Origin: CAZHGD01 sp964531735
GTDB lineage: Bacteria; Armatimonadota; UBA10988
Assembly (NCBI GenBank): GCA_964531735.1
Contig: CAZHGD010000008.1
Coordinates: forward strand, 23,435-87,434
DNA length: 64,000 nt
Direction: 5' to 3'
Part shown: piece by piece, positions 36,802 through 45,125 of the stretch
Layout of the letters: each line of letters starts with the position of its first letter
How positions within the stretch are numbered: the stretch's first letter is position 1
Notes under the pieces: generated by a model
What the model was told of the DNA's origin: nothing
Database searches by the model: none
The model's input: the letters and a program-made list of their open reading frames with translations, nothing else
Translations under genes and position numbers: made by a program

Positions 36802-39800
36802 CTACCGGCGCACTTCGAACGATGCTTCGGCGGCCTTGCCGCCGAGGAGTTCGGTCACCTTGATGGTCCAGCGCCCCGGCAGGTCGTTGGCGGCCAGGGC
36901 CAGCGTCTGCCGCCAGGCGCCGCCGGGCGCTGCGTGGTAGCCCGAGAACTCGGCCGGCCGCCCTTGCGGGTCGCGGAGGTCCACTTGCAGCGGCACCACC
37001 GCGTTCACCGCGGCGCGGCCGGCGTTCACCTGCGCCGCCACGGTGAGCGTCTGCCCCAGCGTGCCGGCCGGCGCGGTGACGACCACGTCGGTCACGGGGG
37101 TGTCGAGCAGCACGTAGAGCCGGCCTGCGCCCGGGCCCAGCGCCACGGGCCAGCTCAGGCCGCCCGGCACCGACTGCGTGGCGACCTGCTGGCGGGCCAG
37201 GGCGTCGTAGACCACCGCGCCCGGCCGGCGGCAGCGCACCGTGGCCGTGGCCGGCACGCCGTCCTCCATGACCAGACCGTGGTGGCCGACGTACTTGCCG
37301 AACTGCCGGCGGTCGTTGATGACGAACAAGTAGTCGGCCTGGCCCGCGCGGCGGCGGCGGCAGACCACATCCGGGTTGTCGGTCTCGTACTCGCGTTGGT
37401 AGACCGGGTCCAGCTCGCTGCGCAGCCCCGCGGCGAGCTTCTGGAGCGCGGCCTTGTCGACATCGGCCTTGCGCTGGCGCGGGTAGGTCGGCAGCAGGAT
37501 GTCGGGCACGATGGCCGGGCAGAGATTGCCGTCGGCCACCACCAGCCCGCCGCGGTTCTGGAACGCCCGGATGCGGTCCACCACCGACCGGGTCAGCACG
37601 TCGCAACCGGGCAGGATGAGCACCTGGTAGGCGTCGAGGCCGTCGCGAACCACCTGCTCGTCGTAGACGATCTTCGGCTGCAACTGCGCCCACTGGGCAA
37701 TCAGGTGCGCGTCGGCCTCCCACGAGGTGCCCCAGCCATAGCTGCCGCGACCGGCGAAGACCTGGCTGGCAAAGCTCTCCAGCAGTGCCACGTTGTGCGG
37801 CCCGTCGGGCACGTGCCGCAGCATCGGGCCGTAGGGACGGATCACGTCACGGGTCAACTGCGTCAGGGCCTCGCGCGTCTTCAGGTTGGTGCAGCGATAG
37901 GCGCTGTGGACCTTCTGCGGGACGAGCGACTGCCAGCCGTGGTACATGATGCCCTCGACCGGCCGCGAGATCATGCACCACAGCGCCTCGCGCAGGTGGT
38001 CGGGCGAGATGGTGATGAACTGCGCGTCGGGCTGCTCGCGCTCCCAGTCGGCCCGGTCGGCCTCGTTCGGCGGCAGCTTCGGCGCGGTGCCGGTGCGATA
38101 CCAGATGATCTGCGTCATCTTCATCGCCCGTTGCCGCGTACCGGCGGCCATAGCCAGCACCTCGTCGGTGGACTGGCCCATCTTCAGCGGGTCGGGATAG
38201 CTGTAGGTCCAGGTCGACAGCACGTCCACCTGGCCGCCGCTGCCCCAGACCGAGGGCACGCGCACCACCGGGTCGAACCAGGTCCAGAAGCCGGGTCGGG
38301 TGTGCTGCCGCAGACCCTCGTGCGCGGCGGTGTGGAGCTGGTTCCAGCCATCGCCTTCTTTCCAGAACCAGCGATAGAAGGCCAGCAACGGATAGTCGTC
38401 GGGCACCACGCGATCGGCGGGGAAGCCCTTGATGGTGTTGTAGCGCACGCCGTACTTGCTGGTGGCCAGCTCGGGGTAGTCGCGACCGGTGGCCCGGCGG
38501 CAGGCCGCCCGGTCATAGTCGTGGTAGCACAGCTCGCTGTGGTCGCGCATCTCGCTGTGGACCAGGCAGCCGTCGAACGCGGGGTGGTCGCCATAGTCGG
38601 CGGCCAGGGCGCGGCCGGTGTTGCGGCTGAACGCCACCACCTCGCGACTGCTGGCGCAGACCGCGGCACGCTCGTAGATCTTGCCGTCGCGACCGATACG
38701 GCCGTACTTGGCCATCAACTCCGGAGTCCGCTCGATGTAGCCCGGCTCGTGGATGTAGCCCACGCCGCGCAGGCCGCGCCGCAGGTGCTCGTCGAGCACC
38801 ACGCGCTGGGCCGCCACATCGTCTGGGGTGCTGGACGTGGCCTTCTCGCCGTCACGCCAGACGCGCGCCGGGTCGGCATGGGCGGTGATCTGGTGCGTGA
38901 AGCCGATCTGCTCAGCGTCCCTGATCAGCGAATCGTTGCCCCACATGACCACCGGCATGCGCTCGGGCAGGCGCGCCACGATGGCCAAGGGCACCTCGCA
39001 GCGCGTGTGGAGCGGCCCGCGCGGACCGACCATGGTGGCCGCCACCTGCACCGGATAGTCGCCCGGGCGCACGGCGGTGTCCACCGGCACCTCGGCGGTC
39101 ACCTGCCCGCTCGGCGCCACAGTCGCCTGCTGGCCGACCACGCGGGTGGCGCCGCCCATGGTCAGGCTCATCTGCACGTCGCGCACCGGCGCCGGCAGAT
39201 CGTTGGCCAACACCACGGTCAGCTTGGCGCGGGGCTCGAAGCGCTCGAACACGCGCCGGCCCCGCTCGGCGCTCAGGTCGACCCCGCCTTCGAAGGCCGC
39301 CGGCAGGCCGTTCAGCAGGCGCACTTGCCCGATCAGGCCGGGCGTCGCCATGAACGTGCTGCCCACCCGGTCGCCGATCACCAACGGGTGCTTGCCGGGC
39401 GCCACCGGCCCGCGGTCGGCGACCTGCTGGCGGCCGGCCGGTTGGCCGTTGACGTAGAACCGGCCCACGCCGGCGCCGTTGTAGGTGAAGGCCAGGTGGA
39501 CCCATTGGCCGGCCGTCAGGTTCACCGGCCGCGAGTTGAAGTAGCTCGACGAGGTGCCGTAGCCCAGGGCGGCCACCAACTGGTGCGCGTCGCCCGCGCG
39601 CCGCAGGAACAGGCAGTAGTCGTCGTTCGCCCCGGGCTGCGCGCGGTCGTAGTGGATGTACTTCTTGTCCACCAGCATCCAGTTGGCCGTCTTGGCAAAC
39701 TCGGCCCGCGGCTGGAACCACAGCTCGATGGTGAACGCGCCGGCCGGCGACAGCCGCGGTTTGGTGGGCGTCATGGCGCCCGATGCCTGATCGTTCTTCG

Positions 39801-40056
39801 GGTCGGCGGGCGTGGTCTCCAGCGCGCCGGCACCGGGCAGCGGTCCGGCCGGGATGACCTTGGCGGTGCCGCGCAGCGTCAGGTGGTGACCGTGCCCCGA
39901 GTTGTCGACCAGCTCCTGGCCGGGCCGGAACTGGTACAGCGCGATGACCTGGGCGCCAGTCGCCTCGTCGCCCTCGTAGAGCTTCTGCCAGGGCGACTGG
40001 GCGGCCACCGGTGCCAGCAGCAGCATGGTCGCCAGGAGTGTGCGCAGCGTCGACAT
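36802..40056 (-). CDS. Secreted LamG-domain protein with glycosidase-like middle, mirror copy
   Basis: Identical to 511-3765. The GAGG ribosome site overlaps the stop codon of the upstream HEAT/GH2-like gene, so translation of the two is probably coupled (eight-base gap). Confidence 0.8.
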   Translation of the reverse strand: MSTLRTLLATMLLLAPVAAQSPWQKLYEGDEATGAQVIALYQFRPGQELVDNSGHGHHLTLRGTAKVIPAGPLPGAGALETTPADPKNDQASGAMTPTKPRLSPAGAFTIELWFQPRAEFAKTANWMLVDKKYIHYDRAQPGANDDYCLFLRRAGDAHQLVAALGYGTSSSYFNSRPVNLTAGQWVHLAFTYNGAGVGRFYVNGQPAGRQQVADRGPVAPGKHPLVIGDRVGSTFMATPGLIGQVRLLNGLPAAFEGGVDLSAERGRRVFERFEPRAKLTVVLANDLPAPVRDVQMSLTMGGATRVVGQQATVAPSGQVTAEVPVDTAVRPGDYPVQVAATMVGPRGPLHTRCEVPLAIVARLPERMPVVMWGNDSLIRDAEQIGFTHQITAHADPARVWRDGEKATSSTPDDVAAQRVVLDEHLRRGLRGVGYIHEPGYIERTPELMAKYGRIGRDGKIYERAAVCASSREVVAFSRNTGRALAADYGDHPAFDGCLVHSEMRDHSELCYHDYDRAACRRATGRDYPELATSKYGVRYNTIKGFPADRVVPDDYPLLAFYRWFWKEGDGWNQLHTAAHEGLRQHTRPGFWTWFDPVVRVPSVWGSGGQVDVLSTWTYSYPDPLKMGQSTDEVLAMAAGTRQRAMKMTQIIWYRTGTAPKLPPNEADRADWEREQPDAQFITISPDHLREALWCMISRPVEGIMYHGWQSLVPQKVHSAYRCTNLKTREALTQLTRDVIRPYGPMLRHVPDGPHNVALLESFASQVFAGRGSYGWGTSWEADAHLIAQWAQLQPKIVYDEQVVRDGLDAYQVLILPGCDVLTRSVVDRIRAFQNRGGLVVADGNLCPAIVPDILLPTYPRQRKADVDKAALQKLAAGLRSELDPVYQREYETDNPDVVCRRRRAGQADYLFVINDRRQFGKYVGHHGLVMEDGVPATATVRCRRPGAVVYDALARQQVATQSVPGGLSWPVALGPGAGRLYVLLDTPVTDVVVTAPAGTLGQTLTVAAQVNAGRAAVNAVVPLQVDLRDPQGRPAEFSGYHAAPGGAWRQTLALAANDLPGRWTIKVTELLGGKAAEASFEVRR

Positions 40057-40064
40057 GACGGACC

Positions 40065-41063
40065 TCATTTCAGCGTCAGGGCTTCGATGCTGACCGGCTT
40101 CCAGATGCCGCCGGCGGCCTTGGTGTTGAGCACGCGGACGGTGAGCTGGTTGTCCTGGCCCCAGCGCAGCGCGCCGGTGACGTCGAGGGCGAACGGCTTG
40201 TCCCAGCCGGCGGGCCCGATGTCGTGCTGGCCGACGTACTCGCCGTTGACCCAGACCCAGGCCGACTCGTCCACCGCGCCGAAGCTCAGCTCGGCCGCCT
40301 GGTGTGCCGGGCGCGCCGGCAGCGGGAAGGTCAGGCGGTACCAGGCCACGCCTTCATACTCGTAGCCGGCCTTCTGCCAGTACTGCTCGATGGCGATCGG
40401 CTTCCAGCCGTCGGTGGGCAGTGCCGGCGCGAACCAGTTCTGCTCGTGCCCCTTCTCATCGGCATCGAGGCGGAACAGCCAGCCGGTCGCCGGCAGCGGC
40501 ACGCGCGCGGCCACCTGCACGCGGGCCAGTTGGTCCACCACGTCCGGGCGCTGCCGGAACAGGATGGTCTCTTTGTGGAATGGCCAGAGGGCGTCCTGCA
40601 CCGGGCGACGGACCTCGACCGAGGCATCCGTGCGCGCCGCCTGGAGCAGCGCTAGCACGGCCTCGGTGCGCGGCTGGACGGCAATCAGCCGCGTGACGAC
40701 GGCCAGCCGCAGGGCCTCGTCGGGATCGGCCAACGCCGTCTTGGCCGCGGCCAGGCCGGCCTCGCCGCCGCGCGCGAGGAGCGCGGTGAAGGCTACTCGG
40801 CGGACCAACGCGTCGCGGTTGGTCGTGGCTGCCTGCAAGGCCGGTGTGGCCGGGTCACCCAGGTCGGCCAGCACCCGTACGGCGGCCCGCCGGACGAGGT
40901 TGCTCGGGTCGGCCAGGGCCTGCTGCAGGAGGGGTACGGCCGCGGCGCCTTGCGCTCGCGCGGCGATCACGGCCGCCCGCCGCTGCGCGATGGTCGGTTC
41001 GGTGGCCGTCTGGCCCCACAAGGCCACCGTCAGCAACGCCAGTACACCGAGTGCAGGTCTCAT
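40065..41063 (-). CDS. Secreted HEAT-repeat protein with GH2-like sugar-binding domain (332 aa)
   Basis: This is the complete copy of the gene that is cut at the left window edge. An N-terminal signal peptide (MRPALGVLALLTVALWGQT) is followed by helical HEAT-type repeats to about residue 160. Each repeat has the AVRVLADLGDPA or AVVTRLIAVQP style. Residues of about 190-330 are a jelly-roll domain like the sugar-binding N-domain of GH2 enzymes (WYRLTFPLP, AWVWVNGEYVGQHDIG, NQLTVRVLNT). No catalytic barrel follows, so it probably binds or scaffolds glycans. GGAG precedes the ATG. It crosses the arm boundary at 40566 and is therefore the key gene for deciding which arm is real. It lies 64 bases after the xylanase gene. 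Confidence 0.87.
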   Translation of the reverse strand: MRPALGVLALLTVALWGQTATEPTIAQRRAAVIAARAQGAAAVPLLQQALADPSNLVRRAAVRVLADLGDPATPALQAATTNRDALVRRVAFTALLARGGEAGLAAAKTALADPDEALRLAVVTRLIAVQPRTEAVLALLQAARTDASVEVRRPVQDALWPFHKETILFRQRPDVVDQLARVQVAARVPLPATGWLFRLDADEKGHEQNWFAPALPTDGWKPIAIEQYWQKAGYEYEGVAWYRLTFPLPARPAHQAAELSFGAVDESAWVWVNGEYVGQHDIGPAGWDKPFALDVTGALRWGQDNQLTVRVLNTKAAGGIWKPVSIEALTLK

Positions 41064-41127
41064 GCCCTTCTCCGGTCACGCGCCGGAGAAGTGGTTCGGC
41101 AGGCGCCGGCAGAGTCCTTGACGCGCC

Positions 41128-42879
41128 TTACGGCAGCTTCACGGTCACCTCGCCCGCGCCCCCCGGCGTCAGCTCGCAGGTCGTGGCGGTCTTCTGGTCG
41201 CCCTTGTCCACCTCGATGCGGTGCCGGCCGTAGAACGCCCGCGTCTTCAACACGCCATCGGCGCCGGCGAGCTCGTTACTGCGGGTCCACCACTGCTTGA
41301 GGACCAGCTCTTCATAGGCCAGTTGCGCGGGGCGCTTGCTCCAGTCCAGACGGAACATCGCCGCGCCGTCCTTGGCGCGCCAGTGGCTGCCTTCCCAGCA
41401 GCCCCAGTAGATGTAGGCCGTCACCTTCGGCTGGCTGAACATCGCGATCAGATGGTCACGGCACCATTGGCCGTGCACCGTGTCGTCCTGCACGCCCAGG
41501 TCGAACTCGGTGACCTCCAGGTCGCGGCCGAACTTCGCCCAGTACTCGACGTTCTTCAGCACCTGGTCGAGCGGCACCAGCGGTGTGCCGTGGTGCTCCT
41601 GCATGCCGATCACGTCCAGCGGTGCGCCGTGATCGATCAGGTACTGCACTCGCTCGGCGACCTTCTTGCGATGGCCCTCTTCCACGTTGGTCATCGCGAA
41701 GTCGTTGTAGGCCAGCCGCACCTGCGGATCGGCCTCGCGGACCCACTGGTAGACCTTGGCGAAGTTCTCCCAGCCCACTTCCTGCCACAACGCGGTGTTG
41801 GTCACGGCCTCGTTGACCACATCCCAGAGGTAGAGCCGGCCGCGGTACCGGTTGGCGTACTGCTTCACGTGCGCCTCGACCGCGGCCAGCAGCGCCGCGC
41901 CCCGCAGGTCCTTGGCCGTCTTCGGCAGGTGGCCATAGGAGCCCCAGACCAGGCAGTGGCCGCGCAGCTCGAGGTCGTGGGCCTTGAGCCAGGCGGCGGC
42001 CTGGTCGACGCGGGCCAAGGTCGCTTCGGAAGCGGCCGCCCACTTGAGGTCGTTCTCGAACGTGACCGTGTTGTAGAGCCGCACCAGTTCGCGCTGCAGA
42101 CGCAGGTTGTTGGCGTCCTTGGTGTCGACCAGACGGCCGGCGGGCACACAGGTGCCAAAGCGGAAGTGGTGGCGGAGCTGGGTGACCTTGACCCGCGGGC
42201 TGGGCACCGGCTGGCCGGCGGCATCGACCACCTTGACCGTCAGGTCGCCCTTGCGGATTTGCTCGATACGGGCCAGCGCCGCCGGCTTCCAGGTGTCGTC
42301 GTGGTCACGGCCGCCCCAGTAGTCGACCGTCTGCTCGAACTTCATGCCGATGGCCTCGCCGTAGTTGTCCACGCGCACGCCGGTGACCTCGACGGTTCCG
42401 GCCTCCGAGCCGACGAAGAAGCGGACCGCGAGATTGGCCACGCCATAGGCCTGACGCGCCCGCGCCAGGAACTTGTACTCCTGCCAGCCGGTGGTGGGCA
42501 CCACGCGCTGGTAGAGCACTTTGGCGTGGGGGGCCGCGGTCTGCTCGAGGCAGAACACCACCGGGCACTTGTCCGGGCTGCGCAGCCAGGCGCGGAAGTA
42601 GAGGTGGTCGCCTTTGCGCACGGCCGAGTTGGTGCGCTGGCTGAGTTGGGCGCTCCACGGCAGGCTGCCCGCGGGCACCGTGGACACGAGCCGGGCCGCA
42701 TGGCGCCAGGTGCCCACCTCGGCCGGTACCGCGGTCGCCTTGAGCCGCTTGCCGCCGACGGTGGCCCAGGGGTCCAGACCGGTGGCGAAGCCGCCGTTGC
42801 GAATCAGGCTGACCGGGGCCGGTGCCGCTGCGGCGCCGCCGGCGAGCACGGCGAGACAGAACAGCATCTTGGCGCGCAT
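41128..42879 (-). CDS. Secreted GH10 endo-beta-1,4-xylanase with N-terminal binding domain (583 aa)
   Basis: Hydrolyses internal beta-1,4 bonds of xylan outside the cell (family knowledge). The signal peptide MRAKMLFCLAVLAGGAAAAP is followed by a CBM4/9-like beta-sandwich (LIRNGGFATGLDPW, residues of about 25-175). A linker domain comes next, and the GH10 barrel occupies roughly 240-555. Catalytic residues are visible: acid/base Glu357 in WDVVNEAV and nucleophile Glu458 in EVTEFDLG, with the NDLKW and GHCLVWGS blocks in the right order. AAGGAGAG lies seven bases before the ATG. It is followed by the HEAT/GH2 and two LamG genes, suggesting one carbohydrate-degradation transcript. Confidence 0.96.
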   Translation of the reverse strand: MRAKMLFCLAVLAGGAAAAPAPVSLIRNGGFATGLDPWATVGGKRLKATAVPAEVGTWRHAARLVSTVPAGSLPWSAQLSQRTNSAVRKGDHLYFRAWLRSPDKCPVVFCLEQTAAPHAKVLYQRVVPTTGWQEYKFLARARQAYGVANLAVRFFVGSEAGTVEVTGVRVDNYGEAIGMKFEQTVDYWGGRDHDDTWKPAALARIEQIRKGDLTVKVVDAAGQPVPSPRVKVTQLRHHFRFGTCVPAGRLVDTKDANNLRLQRELVRLYNTVTFENDLKWAAASEATLARVDQAAAWLKAHDLELRGHCLVWGSYGHLPKTAKDLRGAALLAAVEAHVKQYANRYRGRLYLWDVVNEAVTNTALWQEVGWENFAKVYQWVREADPQVRLAYNDFAMTNVEEGHRKKVAERVQYLIDHGAPLDVIGMQEHHGTPLVPLDQVLKNVEYWAKFGRDLEVTEFDLGVQDDTVHGQWCRDHLIAMFSQPKVTAYIYWGCWEGSHWRAKDGAAMFRLDWSKRPAQLAYEELVLKQWWTRSNELAGADGVLKTRAFYGRHRIEVDKGDQKTATTCELTPGGAGEVTVKLP

Positions 42880-42895
42880 CGGCGCTCTCCTTGAG

Positions 42896-44005
42896 CTAGG
42901 GTGCGTACGCGCCCACTTCGTGGATCGTCTCGATCATGGTCATGAAGTTGTCGTATCGCGTGGCCACGCCGAGTGAATGGCTGCTGGCGAGAATCAGACC
43001 ACCGCCGGGGGCCAGATGTTCCCGGGCGTGGCGCACCTCGGCCCGCACGTCGTCCCGCGTGCCGGTGGCCAAGGTGTGCAGCGAAAGGCCGCCCATCAAG
43101 GTGAGCCGCTCGCCGTAGCGGCGCTTGTACTCGACGATCGGCTCGTTCGGTTGAATCGACTGGTAGACGTCGATGCCGGCATCGACCATCTGGCCGAGGA
43201 TGGGCGCCAGGTGGCCGCAGGAATGGAAGAAGACCGGCGCGTCCTGCTCATGGACGCGTTCACACAGGCGCCGCAGCCCCGGCACATAGAGCTCGGCGAA
43301 GTGCCGCGGCGACATCAGCGGGCCGCTGTTGTAGCCGTAGTCGTCGCCCCAGAAGAAGGCATCGGCCCCGCGCTCCAGCGCGCGCCGCGTGGTCTCGCCG
43401 GCGGCCTCGCCGTGCCGTAGCTGCGCGTCGCGCACCTGCTCGGGCCGCTCGACGATGGCCATCAACTGCTCTTCCAGACCGACCGCCGTGAAGTAGTTGA
43501 CCGTCGGCGCGTGCCCGGCGCCGCGCGCCACCAGGTAGTGGGTCGCCCCGAGTTCGGCCACCACGTGGTCGAACAGCTCCCACTGCGTGCCATCCGGCGG
43601 CGGCTGTTGCGGCGCGCGCTCCGGATGGTCGCCACGGCGCAACAGCATGATGTCCTTGGTCTGGTCCGAGTAGCGCAGCAGGTTGCCCGCCGCATCCGAC
43701 CAGGTCACGTCGTCGATTCTGCGCGGTGGCTCGAACACGGCGTTGCGGCAGGGGACCATGTGGATGCTGACCTGGTCCATGCCGGTGCGCGTCACGAACT
43801 CGACGATGTCGTGCTTGGCACTGGCGACCACTTCGTCGCGATGGCCGGCCCAGAGCGCCTGGATCTCCTGGAACTTGCCGCGGAAGTAGCTCCGGCGGCC
43901 GAGCACCTGCTCGATGATGGCGTAGTCGATGGCGAAGTCGCCCCAGGGCACGCGATCCGGCTCCTCATGGCGGATCGCCGCCGCGACCCGGTCCTTGGGC
44001 AGCAC
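42896..44005 (-). CDS. Uroporphyrinogen decarboxylase-fold protein (369 aa)
   Basis: Family marks are KDRVAAAIRHEEPDRVPWG at the N-terminus, FFWGDDYGYNSGPLMSP, FFHSCGHLAPILGQMVDAGID (split by strand position) and MGGLSLHTLA. The HSCGH segment supplies the His and Cys expected of zinc-binding, MtaA-like corrinoid methyltransferases. I chose the GTG at 44005 because AGGAG sits six bases upstream. An in-frame ATG at 44059 lacks a ribosome site and lies right against a hairpin. The gene is 16 bases before the xylanase gene, so it may head that operon. The natural substrate is unknown; it is only distantly similar to the other two URO-D-fold proteins here. Confidence 0.87.
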   Translation of the reverse strand: MLPKDRVAAAIRHEEPDRVPWGDFAIDYAIIEQVLGRRSYFRGKFQEIQALWAGHRDEVVASAKHDIVEFVTRTGMDQVSIHMVPCRNAVFEPPRRIDDVTWSDAAGNLLRYSDQTKDIMLLRRGDHPERAPQQPPPDGTQWELFDHVVAELGATHYLVARGAGHAPTVNYFTAVGLEEQLMAIVERPEQVRDAQLRHGEAAGETTRRALERGADAFFWGDDYGYNSGPLMSPRHFAELYVPGLRRLCERVHEQDAPVFFHSCGHLAPILGQMVDAGIDVYQSIQPNEPIVEYKRRYGERLTLMGGLSLHTLATGTRDDVRAEVRHAREHLAPGGGLILASSHSLGVATRYDNFMTMIETIHEVGAYAP

Positions 44006-44061
44006 GCTGGTCTCCTGCGCGCGAAGGTAGTCCAGCCACCGTAACGGGTCAAGCGGCATCT

Positions 44062-44293
44062 GGGCGGGTGTACCCGCCCGCTCCGGCCTCCCGTGCGACC
44101 GGCGTCTCGCCGGTCTGGACGCGCCAGGAGAACGGCCGGCGGAGCGCGGCCACTTGCCTGCGCGGAGCGCATCGGGCGACCGACCGGCGAGACGCCGGTC
44201 CCACGAGCGAGGGTGCCCGCACGCGATGGGACCCACCGCCCTGGGCGGTGCGAGCCACCAACCGAGGGACCGGCCACCGGCCGGTCGCTCGGT
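44062..44293. repeat. Cluster of five short perfect hairpins (REP-like), in a 310-base gap
   Basis: Within 232 bases there are stems at 44062-44079 (GGGCGGGT/ACCCGCCC), 44097-44115 (GACCGGCG-TCT-CGCCGGTC), 44182-44200 (same stem, loop AGA, i.e. the inverse copy), 44234-44250 (CACCGCC-CTG-GGCGGTG) and 44268-44286 (GACCGGCC-ACC-GGCCGGTC). The last extends outward with ACCGA/TCGGT to 44261-44293. Loops are two or three bases. Translated fragments contain the TGETPV wording seen in dispersed repeats of related phyla. No gene is credible here. Confidence 0.7.
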
Positions 44294-44315
44294 GCCTGCC
44301 GGGTTGTCTGTCGGG

Positions 44316-44906
44316 CTACACCGGCGGACGAATGCCGACGTAGATGCTGCTGTACTCCCACATGCGCCACAGACCGTCGGTGCCCCGCTTGAGCGTGCAC
44401 GGCCGTTGCGAGTCGGCGCCGCTGCAGTTGAGCCGTAGCTTCCAGTAGCCTGGGCTGCTGTCGGCCTGACTGCCGCGCAGGTCGAGCTCGAACCGCCCGT
44501 CGGTCAACTGGGGCTGGTAGTCGTTGTCCGGCGTGGCTCCAACCAAGTAGCTGTCGAAGAGGTAAGGCTGCCGGTGTACGGCCATCGCGAAAGTGCCGTC
44601 CTGCTCCCAAGTGCGCTCGCCGAAGTAGCGGTCGAGCATGTCGCGTCCGGTGGCGACAGCGTCGGCGTTGGAGTAGACCAACGCCGCTTCGAACCACAAG
44701 TAGGCTGCCACCACCGGATCGGTCGCTTGTGACTTGAAGCGCGACTCGAAGTCGGACACGCGCGCGTAATCGACAACGTCAACCATGATGTTGGCTGCGT
44801 CGGGCACCGTGGTTGCCGTCGAACCGCAGCCGGTCAGACCGGACCAGACCAAGCAAGCAGCGCCCCAAGCTACGGCGCGGTACCACGGACGACTCGTCTT
44901 TGCCAC
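44316..44906 (-). CDS. Putative lipoprotein of unknown function (196 aa)
   Basis: I do not recognise the family. The GTG at 44906 is preferred: AAGGAG lies seven bases upstream, inside a longer frame that would begin at ATG 44924. The N-terminus has basic residues, a hydrophobic stretch and a lipobox-like LTGC, so it is probably an envelope lipoprotein. The mature part is helical at first (VDVVDYARVSDFESRF, YLWFEAALVYSNADAV) and then beta-rich, ending GLWRMWEYSSIYVGIRPPV. It contains two further cysteines in LRLNCSGADSQRPC that could form a disulfide. It stands alone between two repeat-rich gaps. The base composition is less GC-extreme than its neighbours. Confidence 0.75.
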   Translation of the reverse strand: MAKTSRPWYRAVAWGAACLVWSGLTGCGSTATTVPDAANIMVDVVDYARVSDFESRFKSQATDPVVAAYLWFEAALVYSNADAVATGRDMLDRYFGERTWEQDGTFAMAVHRQPYLFDSYLVGATPDNDYQPQLTDGRFELDLRGSQADSSPGYWKLRLNCSGADSQRPCTLKRGTDGLWRMWEYSSIYVGIRPPV

Positions 44907-45007
44907 CGTCTCTCTCCTTGGCATCCATGGCCCTGGTTACCGGTGCGCCGGAGGAGACGTTGACCCGGACTCGCCGCCAAGCGAAACAGGCCCGTTACAC
45001 CGCGCCG

Positions 45008-45099
45008 CACATAACTCGGTGACATGATACTCACATAACTCGGTGACATGATACTAGTTTTGCGGCGCCCGGGCAGTCGAAACTAGTATCATGTCACCG
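45008..45099. repeat. 24-base tandem repeat overlapping a 20-bp inverted repeat
   Basis: CACATAACTCGGTGACATGA at 45008 begins a 24-base unit that is repeated exactly at 45032-45055. The second unit continues into an inverted repeat: CGGTGACATGATACTAGTTT (45041-45060) pairs perfectly with 45080-45099 across a 19-base loop. It is much more AT-rich than its surroundings. It looks like the end or solo remnant of a mobile element; no transposase is present. Confidence 0.75.
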
Positions 45100-45125
45100 G
45101 GTTTGTTAGGGCGGGTCGGAACGCT

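Larger units (their letters stand above)
20284..40566. repeat. Right arm of the 40.5-kb perfect inverted repeat
   Basis: Exact reverse complement of 1-20283. Its outer end at 40566 lies inside the gene 40065-41063, which reads on uninterrupted into unique sequence. This arm is therefore contiguous with the rest of the locus and is the better candidate for the true genomic copy. Confidence 0.97.

Noticed and set aside
45008..45055. CRISPR array
   Set aside because: The two 24-base units are directly adjacent without spacers and there are no cas genes.
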